Assembly: GCF_000327385.1 (NCBI RefSeq)
Contig: NW_008708442.1
Span: 52,422 to 116,421, forward strand
DNA: 64,000 nt
Source: Lottia gigantea
Taxonomy: Eukaryota > Mollusca > Gastropoda > Lottiidae
Reading direction: 5' to 3'
Shown here: in pieces, positions 1-13,659 of the stretch
Layout of the letters: every line of letters begins with the position of its first letter
Position numbering within the stretch: position 1 is the stretch's first letter
Position numbers and translations under genes: made by a program
Notes under the pieces: model-generated
Seen by the model: the letters and a program-made list of their open reading frames with translations, nothing else
The model's database searches: none
Told to the model about the DNA's origin: nothing

Positions 1-3000
1 TAAAACTCTTGACGTTGTTTTTTTATTATTTTTCATGCATCATTCTGATTTTCAATCAGACGTCTGTGGTTCCTGCAATTCCACTTTAAGTTGCATTATG
101 CAAAATTTTAATCATTAAAAACGTCATAAATTATCTCTGAAGTTATTTTTAGAATAAATATGCTATTTACATCTATGTATCTACTCGATCAAACTGAATT
201 AGTTTTAAAAGGGTTAATTAAACACGGAGTGTACTAATTATTGTGAATTAAACAGCTTAAACTTCAAGATTCAATATTTTTATTTGAAACCTTTCAAATA
301 CATAGGAGGCATATTTCTCCACAATTAAGCTTTTTTCTCCTTAAAAGAATACTACCTCTTAAAATTTAGTCTCAGACTTGTTCAGCAATTGTTTATGTAT
401 GTTCATCAGTTGGACCTGAACAGTTGGAATACAATCTCTATATAGAGATCGTCTAATAGACGATATATCCATAAGATTAAATAATTATAGAAACACACTT
501 CTAGGCATGTTTCAAAATTACCAACTTTAATGGTTAGTTTTGTGGATTTATTGGATTATAGAGGGATTATTTTGTATAGTTATGACATCAGGCGAGTCCA
601 AAGACTCATGTTAACCAAGTTTGAAAGTTTCAATTTATTTGCCATATTAAGAGAAAGCACACCTTTAAATCCACACAGTAGATTTTTAAAACCTCCCAAA
701 AAAGCATAACGAACATAAAAAGTTTTGGCATTACGGCCGGATATTTTTTTAGTCAAACTTTCAGATAAGTCTAGTGTAAATTTTCTAAAGATATTTATAA
801 TTTGAGCCAAAATTTTGTCATACGAAAAAAATTATTGCCCTTTTAATCGATGCGTTTTATTACGTCAATATTGCAAAGGCCCTTATATATCAGCTTATTG
901 ACATTGCAAAAGCCACAGGCGTCTGATTGAAAATCTGGATGGTGCAAATGGATGTAATCAGCGCCCCGTTAAAAAGCCATGCATAATCCTCTTCTCGTAA
1001 ACTTTCCGAAAAAAGCAATGAAATAACCTATCCTATCAGTAAGTTATAGGCTTTGTCCACGTTAGTCCTTACTGGGGAACTGGGATTGGTATTATGCCGA
1101 GATGGAACCGTTGACTTTGAGATTAATGAGCAGGCGTCCAACTCATATCGAATCCATATATTTAATTCATTTACTTATAGACATATCTCTCTTATCCCTT
1201 GGAGAGTCAGGTTACCTCAAATCCCGTCCACCCCCAAATACTCAGACCCCTTCCCCCCCCCCATTTCATCACCTGAGAGATGAGGTTCAGAATGTGCATA
1301 TAGATTATTTTGAATATGCTAAGTACACAATATTTTTGTTTTACCAATAACAAGTTGTTGAAAGTACCGTTATGAAATAACAAAATACGCACGTAAGGTG
1401 AAGGTCGTTATCAAACGGCCTTGACACGATTCCAAATAGTTGAGATTGAACTCACTGATAAGAGGCAGACCAGACAAATTCACAAAAATACCTGCGATAA
1501 AAAACCAATTACAGTTATTTGGCTTTTTCGCCGTCTATTCTATCTTCCAATGTAAACATACGTAGTCTAAATGCAGAATTCGTGTAATGCATTACTAGAG
1601 GAAACTGGGTTGAAAAATCTGGAGGCACTAATCTCAACTAATTCCTTTAACAAAACACTTCCGTTTGCATTAAATGCTCCAAAATAGACTATATTGCGTC
1701 TAAATAGAATTATATGTATATATATATCTTCTCATAGACACTAAAATACACACAGACTCGCCTTTTTTGGGGGTTAATATGGGTCTTGAATATATGTAAA
1801 TAGTAAATAATGTTCCAAAAAAAAAAAATTCACACAATTTCTTCAAACACCTCATTGTATATTTCTAATCTGTACCTTTAAAGGACCCTAGTCCAGAAAT
1901 TCGACAGAATAATTTTTTTCTACATAAATTGTATCCCGTCAGAAACAAACAATGAATCAATAGGGCCTAATCAAAGGAAATTAGGATTGAAAAGCGTGCT
2001 AAATTTTTTTGAGAGTGTTTTTCGCCTAAAGGAAATCTTTGTGACCCGACCATTTTGAAATCATAGTATGAGGAGAGATATCACATTTAACTTGTTCTAG
2101 GTTTGATGCCTTCGACCGGTGGTTTTTAACATTGTATATTAATATGTGTCTCTAAATTGTATTTTGCACGAAAAGGTCGTCCCCAGATATCAACATTGAA
2201 ACTAAGATCTTGGACGGTCTCAGGTAGTAGCCTGTGGAGTACAAAATGATATATTTAATACTCCCAAGATTTCAAGAAACAATGTTAGCCAAGGCTGTAT
2301 ATAGTCATATGAGAAGTATAATATATTGTATAGTTGGATACTTTTTCGTAGCATGTGACCCCTGCAAACCTATGCACTAGACCCATTTGTAAAGATTAGA
2401 TCATCATCGACAGTTCACATAGCTAATATTTTTAATTATATCAAATGATTAAATCAACCAAGGAATTTTGAGGTCGCATAATTGCAGTCTGTTCTACTTT
2501 AATTTAAAAGGCAAGACAGAACTCCTGTTGAGAGGACAGCGATTAGGGGATTAGGTTATTCAAGTCTTTAAAAAAAAATTGGAAAGTCGGTCTGGCGTAT
2601 AGCTATATATAGTCATATAAAAAAAGACAGCCAAAACAGAGGGCAGAGGAACTCTTGTTCAAAAAGTGCTCAAATTCAAATGTTTCGTTTCGTGTTTTGT
2701 TGATGTTTAAGGTCATTAAATTATTTATCCACGATTGACATAAATGTTAGGCCACTTTTAACAGTGGAGCTTTTTATACATAAAAAGATAGTATAGCCTA
2801 CTCTTTTTCGATTTCAATTGTCGAGAAATTTATTACATGGACAGCCTGTAGCACACGGGACCTCGGTTAATTATCCCATCCGAACGACTGGACACTTTTT
2901 CCATGTCAGCAGCTACATCAATGAAAAGGGGAATCCGAAAGTATTATCTCGACCTATGCCGATATTACAATGGGTCGAAGCGAGTATAGGTTACAAACAT

Positions 3001-5290
3001 TATAACACGAAGGTTGCATCATCCGAAGATTCTGTAAAAGTCATCAGCTGATATTTTTTGTGAGTTTAGTTGATTTACGAGCCTTCTCCTGTCACCCTGT
3101 TTATTTCATTTTTTTTCTTTTTGAGTTTTTGCCACATTGCCGTGTCGAATAGTCAAATCTTTTAAGGGACGTAATGCAAACTTTTCATTAATTAAAAAGG
3201 GATATATATGTATGCAAATGATCAACTTGAATATATTTCAAAAGGTTTACTCTTAAAAAATGGGTTTTAATTGTTAAGTAGTTTAGGCCTTATAACAGCT
3301 CAATATTTCTATTTGAAAACCACAGAATAATTAAAGGGACACATTTGTCTACAATTTGGCGTTTATTTTGCTTAACCAGTACATTAGTTTTGCAACACCA
3401 ACCATAAACATAGCGACCTTACAATGTTTACGTAAACCTTTTAACTACTTTTCGAGTATAAAAATTATAGAGAAAGACACTTTAAGTTAAAACTATAGTT
3501 TAATGCAAAAAAAAAAAACAATGTAACTAAAACGTTGCCTGACAAATAAACGAAAAAACCCAAACAATTTTATCATTTTGGACACCTCGAATTAGATGCA
3601 GAGTTGAAAACCCCAAAGTGTCATCAGTATAGAAATTGTACAATGGAAGTCAAGCTCAAATAAAATAAAGTCTTAGAATCGGATCTTGAAGTTGAAGAAT
3701 GATCTTAGGGACAATCTTTTCAACAAACCGACAAATCATCTTCACAATATCAAGCTATTGCGAATCGTTTCCAATATACATTGAATAAGTTTGTAAATCA
3801 GCGATTTGGTTAGATTACACCCTTGTGAATGCAGTCAATCAGAATTTTGAAAGACCATATTCGATATTGTCATCAAGGTATAAGACGAATTTCGTAATAG
3901 TTTGACATTTTGAGGATGGGAAATCGCCTGCTACCAGGGCCAACATGTAATTGTAATCAGTATACAAAACACTATTAGCTTTGTAGACTCTCCAAAAATT
4001 CAGAATTGATAATCTCAGTAGCAGAGTAACATCATGCAGTGCCTTAGTTTTTGTCCGTTAAAGATACCTTGTCAGTCAGAAATCTATGTGTTTTCCCAAT
4101 TAGATAAAGAAATCTCCATATCATTTCCAATCTTTACCATATTTCATGCGCACCCATGTACATGTATCAGTTTTATTTCGTCTGAGCCCCTTTAAGATAA
4201 GACTGGTATGATTGGAATTCAAACACGTGCCATTTCTTACATAAAACTATATGAGTATAAAGTAATGTTTACACGCGGCGATATTATATCAACTGAGTCT
4301 GTATAACATAGAAATTAAGTGACTAGAGTTTTACGTCCTATACTCTTTTGCACCTTATTGTCTATTGAAGACTTGAAACACCATACAGTGTACAATGAGA
4401 AAAGATTTGTCCGGACAGCTGCAAAACCCTACTCTTTTTCGATTTCAAACTGTCGAGGGATTTGTGATGTTTATTGTCCCCTCCGAATAACAAGATGCTT
4501 TTACCATTTCATCTCCTCCGATTTACATTTCAAGGACAATTCTAACACGATTAGCCTACCACTAACTCTAACTTCTTAACACAGAATCAAATAAACGAAT
4601 CAAGTTACAAATATAAATAAACAAAACAAAATGAAAATCGTGACTAGGAAACCTCTAATACCATCATGCACACCGCATTCCAGAACCTCCCGCATGTTTT
4701 TATTCACGGTTGGTTGCTGTTACAGTTCCCAAAATTTCTGTAATCGAATTTCCAGACGTCAACGTCATGGGCTCGACATTTAAACATGCAAACACAAATA
4801 ATTCTGGACATACACGGATTTGAAGGCTCCAATTCGACCAAGACTGATTAGCTAAGCTAAAAGAAAATCTCTCGTTTCCGAGACTATGGTACGATTTGTA
4901 GAACGTATGGTGAACTACTAGATTCATGGCTGTGAATAATTGTGAAGATGAGATCCAATCAGACACATATATAGATCAAACCAATTTTTCTGGTAAATCA
5001 TTAGTACTATAATGCATGAACATTTAATATATAATCCTTTTGTCATTGAAAAAAAATATAGGCAGGTTTCTCTTTACAATGTTCCTAACATACATGTAAA
5101 TTTTTTTCAAAATCTCACTCAACTTCGATCGTTTGCATGGCGTAGTCGTCCGCATTTAGCAAGTCGGTACAAAAACGGATGATGTACAACTCAATTTCAT
5201 ACAATTTTCCAATATTTCCACAATGAACTTTCAGAAGCTACTTACTGTCATGTAAACTGATCATGTTACCTATATAAATAAAACAAGTCG
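1..5290. other. Gene-free stretch filled with short dispersed repeats
   Basis: No exon supported. Recognisable pieces: family A MITE words (CAGACGTCTGTGGTTCCTG) at about 50-110 and inverted at 900-970; a GATCAAACTGAATTAGTTTT repeat at 140-270; family C left end at 1750-1880; family D copies at about 2770-3050 and 4319-4580; family B copy at about 3720-3915; family C right part at 4700-4975. The open frames here fall within these repeats. Confidence 0.7.
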
Positions 5291-5479
5291 TGTTAGTCTT
5301 ATCTCATTAGAAACTGTGATATTATAACAATAACAAGTGAAAATACGATTACAATAACACGAAATCTGTTACCGCCATAGGGGGCACAGCATGATAGCCG
5401 ACAGCCATTTTCGACAATGCTAAAGGTTCCATTTTTGTCGAGTGGTTGCCACTGTCTATTTACATAGTACATGTACCAA

Positions 5480-5800
5480 TTCAATCTCCACAATGTCAAG
5501 CTATTACGAACTGCGTACTTACACCTGACCAATAGCCACTTCTCTTCTTATTCTTTCGGGGCCTCTGATTGGCTGTATTCACTAGCGTGCAATCCAATCA
5601 AATCGCTTCATTTGCAAAATTCAATGTTACAAAAATAGTCGCTATTGCAGTCAAGGCATAAGAGAGAAAAGTTGTGAAGATAGGTCAATTCTGTGCCTTT
5701 TTGTTCTTCTTCGATGCAAAATATTGCGCTATGCGTCCTTGCATAGTCTAGCATATTCAAACAAATGTTGATATGAGACTCTGCATAAGTTAACATGCTA
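5480..5800. repeat. Family B foldback MITE copy
   Basis: Begins CCACAATGTCAAGCTATTACGA and ends in the inverse ...GTTGTGAAGATAGG. The middle carries CCTCTGATTGGCTGTATT and CAATCCAATCAAATCG, words shared with the copies at 18700, 21300, 44825, 46010 and 48900. Confidence 0.8.
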
Positions 5801-8250
5801 CTGTGTTTCGCCTTTGTTTTGTATAGCTTAGCATGACAGAAAATGTTGCACTATATGCTCCATTAATATCTAAAGTGATACCACGTCTTAGAATTAACAT
5901 AAAATTTAACAATTTTAAACTTGACGAATAAGAGCCAGTAGATATACCTGGTGTCATCAATAACATAACAGGATCCTTATATAATCCGATATATCAAAAA
6001 AACTTAATAATAATCCATAAATATGCAATTAACTATGAAAAAAGCGTTTTTCAATAATTACTTAGTTTTATGAATTTTACAGATATTACATGGATTCTGT
6101 TGTAACTTAATGACACCAGGTAAGCTAACTGGTGAATATATACTCATATTGACCATTTCAAATTTTATGTTCATTCTAATATAGAATCACTTTAATATGG
6201 CTATGCATATTTTATTATTACTCGCCCCTGCATAAACTTGTGTACTAGTCCAATTAAGCGCAGAAAAGTAAAACGTAAAACTCCATGCATTTAATAGACT
6301 AGCATACCAGAAGAGAACACTCCTTGCACTTCCATAGAATAGCTAATTTTGGGTCCATGATCGTTCGATTATAAGTTCACTTTTCATGCATGGCTGAATT
6401 ATGTTTTCATAACAGTTGATATCGGACACTGTCCTTTTGTGTACTGTTTTTTTTTTTCATATCATGGAAATAGTTTTCATTTTCATTTCATTGCATATTA
6501 ATTATTGATAATTAACGAAAGTAAACTTACAGGCATTAGTCGCAATCGATGAAAAGATTTCCTTATATCTAGGATTTGAAATGGACTTTTATGGTCTACT
6601 TTTATGTCCGTGATTAAACTCATGGGAATAAGTAATACTATCCAGTGTGCAACGAGGGAAATTTTGTCAGAGCAAAGGCATTAGTCTACCATGCATCGTT
6701 TTTTTTATCTCTTGAAGAATTCTTAGCAAGCACATTGACGAGTAGAATATTCCCATCATTGCATTTATCGTCGTAATTAAAAGTGTTATGTACTAAGATT
6801 ACATATTGCTGTCATGTAACCACAGTACTGGATAGGTTGTGACAAACGAAAATGAGAATATCCTCAAAACGATACAAGAGAAACTTTAGCGACTTATGGT
6901 AGTTTGTTACATGATGACATAATGTCATTTCAGCAATAGTGCTGTTCGAACAAGAGATAGTAGTCGAGAGGAGAAGATTCTTAACACGACAATTACACGA
7001 TATAAAATCTATATACTAAAGAATGACTCAAAGTATTATGATATTATTCTACATACTGAACATCAGTATTTTCTGCAGAAGGATAGGCAATCGAGAGTAA
7101 AAGATTTTCAACATGACATTTATCAAACAAGTATAAAATCTACAATGAAGAATGAATATTAAGTTTTAAGATTACATACTAGAAATTGAATTACAGTACC
7201 CTCCGAACAGGGGATGGCAGTCGAGAGTAAACGATTCACAACATGAAAATTACACAGTATGCAACACGGTATTTAGACAATAATACTCTCCGAACAGGGG
7301 ATGGCAGTCGAAAGTAGGAGATTCTCAACACGAAAAGAACTACATCCTAAAAAATGACAACATCTTACCCACGAAAAGTACTTACTGACCAGGAGATGAC
7401 AATCTAGGTTCTCTACACGGCCATTAAACGGTATAAAAGATACACCATTAAGGAAATTAATTGACTTACCCCTAATGCCAGCTAATCATCAACACCAATC
7501 CAGATTCACAAGTTTACAGCTAATTTGACGCTCAATAGCTTGATTAAAAGTAATCGTCAAATACAAACAATCTCGATCAAAAGTCAAAGTTCTTTAAATT
7601 TCTTCCGATTCGTCTAAATATTTAACACGAACAAACACCATATCTTTTGTTCGTTTTTTAAACAAAGAAGCAGAAGGCGGTCTCATCTCAAACTGTGCAG
7701 GCGTCGAATCTAAGAAGCAGACGACACTGTAGCATGAAAAGATTCTTAAAGCTCTGTACACACTTCCAATTAGTGCTCTATTTCCATCCATGCCCCGTTC
7801 ACAATCAAGAAGGATATAATTAACGACATATATTGTGAAGCAAGTTTCAAAGTGCATGAAAAGGTTCTTAAAGCTCCGAGTACACTTCCACAACAAACTT
7901 TGTAGTGTGGAGCTCCATGCATATTTCTCAATTTTAGGTGAGAATCTGTACTTTATCGTTAAGTGATTCAAGCTCCATGCACACTTAAAATAATAGAACT
8001 GTGTTCTACTACATTTCTTTTGAATAGTTACCGAACTCTGTTCCCGACTCGAGGTGTAAATCTGGCTCTAAAAAATGTCAAGCGTTGAACACAAAACATT
8101 CACAATGGATTTAATTCCTCTTTTGTGTGCATGTACAATTCAAGGTCGTTCGTTAACAATATAAAATCATAATAACCCCGTTACAAAATGTAAAGCTTCC
8201 ATAAAGCACAAATTAACATATTTGTCCTTTGTTGGTTGATCAATTAGAAA
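5800..8250. other. Gene-free stretch with a diverged ~120-bp tandem repeat
   Basis: Between about 6940 and 7440 four degenerate units share GGATGGCAGTCGAGAGTA and AACATGACAATTACAC-like words. A fragment of family D occurs near 6640-6690. Nothing else is recognisable. Confidence 0.6.
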
Positions 8251-8299
8251 TTTGAATGTCGTTGCAAGATGATCAAATATTAAACACATTTAGGGATAA

Positions 8300-8450
8300 A
8301 TTCGCAAATGGAAGTTCGAAAACGTTACAGTTGTCAGTGGGGCATAAAAACATCTTTCAGTTGTCATTTGGACGTAAGAAAACATGTCAGTTGTCAGTGG
8401 AAAGCAAGGAAACGTGTCAGTTATCAGTGGGGCGTAAAAACACTTAACTT
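8300..8450 (+). repeat. 30-bp tandem repeat, about 4-5 units
   Basis: The word CAGTTGTCAGTGG recurs every 30 bases. Because 30 is a multiple of three, the small open frame over it reads as a decapeptide repeat around QLSVGRK. No start context, splice sites or similarity supports it as a gene. Confidence 0.75.
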
Positions 8451-8599
8451 ACAATTGTTAATGGCACAAAAAAAAATCTTGCAAATTCCATCGGCTTGTT
8501 CTGTTTCTATTTCTGACCAACAGGGTAGCTTTAACGTGCTTTTCAATTCATTTATCGTTACGGTACTTTGAAATCATCTCATTTTATTACTGCTTCACC

Positions 8600-11500
8600 T
8601 ACATATTGATCCATTTTCTCCGCGCGATCTATATAAATCACCTAATGCATTTTTTGCGAAAATCGTCATTTCAATTCAATTTATTTTACAAGTGCAATAA
8701 CTGGTCCCCAAGTCCTCGTCATTAAAAACTCATTTCATGGCAGACTGCCACTTACGTTAGAAACTATATTAAATTGTGACATCATCAATCTTTTGCACAC
8801 ACCGACGGAAAGTTTTTTTGACGTTGTCAAAAAATCTCGACGATTGGTCAGCGCACCTTTGCTGGGGCGCCTCTAGTGGCCTCCTGAAGAACTATCGGAA
8901 GCCATAATATGTAGTCTAGATTGAATTGCAATTCGTAAAAATCAAATTACCAAGGTGTGATTTTAGCTTGTAACACTGCATTGTTTCTAATGCCTTTCGA
9001 CAAAAGGTCTGCCCTGAAAGTCCCGCTGACACTCTGCAACATATCAGGATATTGAATATTGAATGGCAACCATTATGAACCAGAACTATGTTTAGAAATG
9101 TACCACCGGTAAACCGATAGTCACAATGTAGAATTTAATGCATAATTAAGTGTCAGAATTACCCCCTAACGACTCTAAATCTGGGGACTATATTCAGGTC
9201 GCAATATTATTATCACTTGACAAAAAATTGTGAAATACTGGAAGTAAAGAATCTCGCTCAAAACGACACAACGAAATCTACCGATAATTCAGATTACAGA
9301 ATGTTTTTTCGAATGCACAAATACAGCACAGCATTAATTTTGCGGAACTCCCCTTTAATAAAAGTCATTATTAAGTGATGCATTTTTTTATGTTAAACAA
9401 TTACCACTATCAAATCAATTCCGTTCACAGTTTTTTTTAACGATCCACTTTAGTAACTGTTCTCGTTTATTACTAAAAATACTGTGATAGTAATCAATTT
9501 TAATGTGCAGTGAACTCTAGGTTTTTAATAACAGTAAACCTACTGACATAGAAAATTGATAAGGACCCTTTCACACCACATAAACGGAACCGTAGTTGCA
9601 GCACAGTGGTTTTCCCCGACAGTTCATCGACTCGGAATCCCTTTAAGAGAGTCCACATAGCTAAGAAGGTTATTTATTATTTTAAAAAACCACTAACGAG
9701 AATTGCACGATTTTTAAGTTTTTATTATGCTATATGGTGTGAAACGTCAAGATGAGGGTTAAAAATTAAGATTTGTGGTGTCATTATAGATATAGTGGAT
9801 AAGATCAGCTGTAAGGACATATAATGTTACAATAGTTTGTTAGGGTCATTCTACACGATCTCATTGTCAAAGCGTTTCAATCATATTTCAGGGCTCTCAC
9901 AAAGAGTGTCGATACAACACGGTTCCTACCATTGTCAATGTGTTCAAGCATGATTCAGGGTACTTTTACACAGCCTAAAGATTATTCATAACAATCACGT
10001 ATAGGGTTCTTTTACATGATGTCATAGGCTTCTCTCTGACAGAATCCGTGCCTAATCTTCTAAATCAATAATTAAAGTGATTGTAAAGAGGTTTTCTTTT
10101 ATCTGTACCGGGGACACTTCAGTTAGAGGCTAGAAAACCTCTTTACAATTTTTTTTTTTTTTTTTTTTGATTTATCGGTTTATATAGTATGACACTGGAT
10201 AGGTCCAAAGATGATTATACACTCTTTTGAACAACGTATGAAAACCTAAATTTCATGCTCTTTCGCTTAAGTTCTCCTTTTATTTAGTAAAACGTTGATG
10301 TTCGAGTCTTTTATCAATACACCACTGCAGTCAAATCGAAACGTTTTCTGAAAACTGTCTTATAAAAGCATAACAAACAAAAAACAAAACAAAAAAAAAA
10401 AAAAAAAGGAACGCAGACAGATTCTTCCACAAGTTACTAGCAATTGTTGTAAATCTAGCCCCTCTCAGTCGCAAAACATTGTTGACCCATTAAAGACAAA
10501 CGACTAAAGGTTAACGACTCGTCGGCATGAAACTTGATTACTCAGCAGCTATAAATAAATAATGCAAGACCACTTACCTGCGATGATGTCATTAATCAAT
10601 TAATCAAGTAATTAAAAATCCCATAGATAAAAAACTTTACCCTGCCTTTGATGACAGAAAGATGTAATTGTTTAAAGTCCGTGAATTATTTAAGAGGGTA
10701 TTTCATTTCCCGAGTCGACTCGTTTCACCAACTAAATTTATCTGAAAGAAACACAACACTAGCGTATAACGAAGCGTGAAACAGTTTGTATCAAAATGGG
10801 AGAGCTTTAGATAACATGAGTCTCGACTCATTGTATGTAGTGTGAAAGAAATATAAAAGTTGGAATGTCGAAATAACATAATATAACATTAAGCTTTAAC
10901 GGCGCACATTTTCACTTTAAATACAAATATATATAATTTTTTTATGACAATTTTGTTTAAAATATCTTATGTATACCCCAAAAATCTGGTTAAAATTCTG
11001 CTGTAGATTATTTTTCAATCGTATTGTGCAACAGAGCCATTCAATTGGTTGAATTTTCAAAGCTTCCCTTTTTGTAAGGAATGTCCTCTAACAGAAGATT
11101 AAGCTAATTGAAATATTTTATTCAGAATTTTATCTTATCACAAAGCTCAATATCAGCAATCCTTATAACTTTTCTAGAGGAAATCCCGAGGTCCTGTTTG
11201 TCTACAACTTAATTGAGGAATTGACAAAATTTTGAGAAAGGTAGTAGTGTAGGATTTACAAAAAATCGAAAAAGGTAAACGACGACACTTTTTCACGAAA
11301 CTATAAAAAAGCCGAAGTTGAGCAGAGAAAATATGTTTGATAACAGAATAAAGCATACAATATGAAATTAGACAAAAAAATGAGAGAAAACTTAAAGAAT
11401 TTAAAAGTAGAGCACAATAAGACCCCCATTGGGATATAAAAAGGTTTATCTAAAGCTCTTTCTACCCATTATTACACAAGAGATGTATTATTGTAAAGAA

Positions 11501-11720
11501 GATAGATATTAGAATGATAATACAAGGTTGATAATGCAAGGTAAATGATATAACATTACGGCTAGAGTAAAGATTATTTTTAACCTCAAAATCGTGAAAA
11601 CATGTTTAAGGTCGCCTATTTAGTTGTTAAAATTTGATTGTTGAATCTTGCAGGAATTTGGAAATAAAGTTACAAAGCGTGAAAGTATTGGGCCATTGCT
11701 ATATTTTTCTCATAAAATAC
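8600..11720. other. Gene-free stretch
   Basis: I see no exon. It holds poly-T (10150-10170) and A-rich (10380-10406) runs, a 70-bp mini-transposon (10080-10149) and weak duplications around 9890-10030. Confidence 0.6.
10080..10149. mobile_element. 70-bp minimal family A MITE with perfect 18-bp inverted ends
   Basis: ATTGTAAAGAGGTTTTCT at 10080-10097 is exactly inverted at 10132-10149, with only 34 bases between, including CCGGGGACACTTCAG, the word next to the ends in longer copies such as 50069-50342. Confidence 0.8.
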
Positions 11721-11734
11721 GAACTTGAAATATC

Positions 11735-12340
11735 GGGTTGCCAAGTCAACATTTTGGATTTTCAAAGTCAATATTTCGATTATTACTAAATCAACATTTT
11801 GGAGTTACTAAATCAACATTTTGGAGTTGCAAAGTCGTTTTCAAGTCAACATTTTTTAGTTACTTAGTAGTTACTAAGTCAACATCTTGGAGTTACTAAG
11901 CCGTTACTAAGTCAACATTTTGGAGTTACTAAGCCGTTACTAAGTCATCATTTTGGAGTTAGCAAATCAACATTTTGGAGTTACAAAGTCGTTACCAAGT
12001 CAACATTTTGGAGTTACAAAGTCGTTACCAAGTCAACATTTTGTAGTTACTAAGTCAATATTTTAGAGTTACTAAGTCGTTACAAAGGTTTGGTGTTACT
12101 AAATCAACATTTTGTAGTAGTTAACATTTTAGAGTTACTAAGTCGTTACTAAGTCGTACTAAGTCTAACGGTTTGGTGTTAAAGCCTACTAAGTCAATAT
12201 TTTGGAGTTATAAAGTAAACATTTTGGAGTTACTAAGTCGTTACTAAGTCAACATTTTTGAGTTACTAAGTCGTTATTATGTCAACATTTTGGAGTTACT
12301 AAATAAACATTTATTAATTACAAAGTCAACATGTAACTAT
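11735..12340. repeat. Minisatellite with 20- and 33-bp units
   Basis: Units are built from AAGTCAACATTTTGGAGTTACT and AAGTCGTTACT in varying order, about 25 in total. Intergenic. Confidence 0.95.
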
Positions 12341-12344
12341 GTTT

Positions 12345-13655
12345 TTTTCGGATTGATTATAATTTTAGGGAAACAAAGACTAAAACTTATCGACTATACT
12401 CCGCTGTCAAACGTAAAACTGGTTTGACGCATTAGTTAACTTGCGACCGTTTCAACCTGCCTTTAAAACATCGGCCATACTCCGACATCGAACGAAAAAA
12501 ATAGTTTGACGCATTGGTCAAATTTCGACAATTTCAACCTGCGACAAACAACATCGACCATAAATCAAAAGTTCCAGAATTGGAAATAAAAATCTCACGT
12601 ATTGGTGCTTTCGTCATTGGATAAGTTTAAATGATGTAATAAAGGCTATAAAATTTGATTGCATGATTACGAGATGTGGAATCATTTTACATAAAAACAT
12701 GTTGTAATACATGGCCTTGAGCAAACGTCCTAGATACAAGACACACGCGTCTTCATTCACACATGGTAGTGAAGCTTTCATATAGGAATAGGGTCGTCTT
12801 ATTATTCTTTCTCTTTTTAAAAAATATTTTTCAAATTTCGATAACGTTTTAGATACTCTGAAAGGTTTTAAATATTCACCCATTTAGATATTACTTCATA
12901 AAAAAATGTCATTGCTAATACAAGAACAGAGCTCAACTACAGATAACCATAACAATTTTCACAATACGATTCTTGGGACGGTTTCTCCGTCAATTCAATA
13001 AAAGCGCATCTCTCGGGAAGGTTATATATCAGCAGTCAGATTTTTTGATTATCATGCGTATTTGGACCTTTATTCTGAAGGAGCCGCTGTGGCTCACTGT
13101 GGGATTTCTCGCTTATCTGAATGTCCACGTCTAAATCTCGTCATAGGTTGAGGTTATACTGTAGTAGATTGTTATAATACCTTCGGATTCTTCAACCCAG
13201 TTTCCCATATGAAACATGGAGTTGACATGGGAAAAAAGCGTCTAAACGTTCGGATAGGATTGAGACATTGACATTCAGTACATGAAAACGTCGATGAATT
13301 TAACGTTTATATTGAGAAGTACACAAATGGTTCCTTTCAAGAGCATGGGGAATACAATCTGAGGTTTTTTATAGGGGCAAATGATTTGAAACGGTTCCTA
13401 ATCACGCGGAAGTGTATATAGATATAGACACAAATCCTGTATTTTCTGCATTGACCTAGTTTTTTCCCCCATTACCATCCATTTTTTTTTGTTTTTCTAG
13501 CGTTTTTAGACCAAATTCCAATATCTGGCTGCATGTGAAGAGAACAAATACGACGCCCTACCCTCAAATCACCGACATATGTGTAATATTTTTATAAGAG
13601 CAGGTTTTGTTTTAGGTATTTTATATCATTTTTCTTCTTTGAATTATCAGATATT
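12345..13655. other. Gene-free stretch
   Basis: Only a weak twofold repeat near 12380-12560 (GTTTGACGCATT with CATCGACCATA-like flanks) is visible; no exon. Confidence 0.55.
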
Positions 13656-13659
13656 ATTA

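Noticed and set aside
2818-3051. 77-codon plus-strand frame
   Set aside because: Lies entirely within a family D repeat; the same sequence near 4440 and 27880 is not open in the same way.
7594-7971. 125-codon minus-strand open frame
   Set aside because: No recognisable domain or splice context, and it contains two copies of a short repeat (CTTAAAGCTC.G.ACACACTTCC-like), so it is best explained as repeat sequence.
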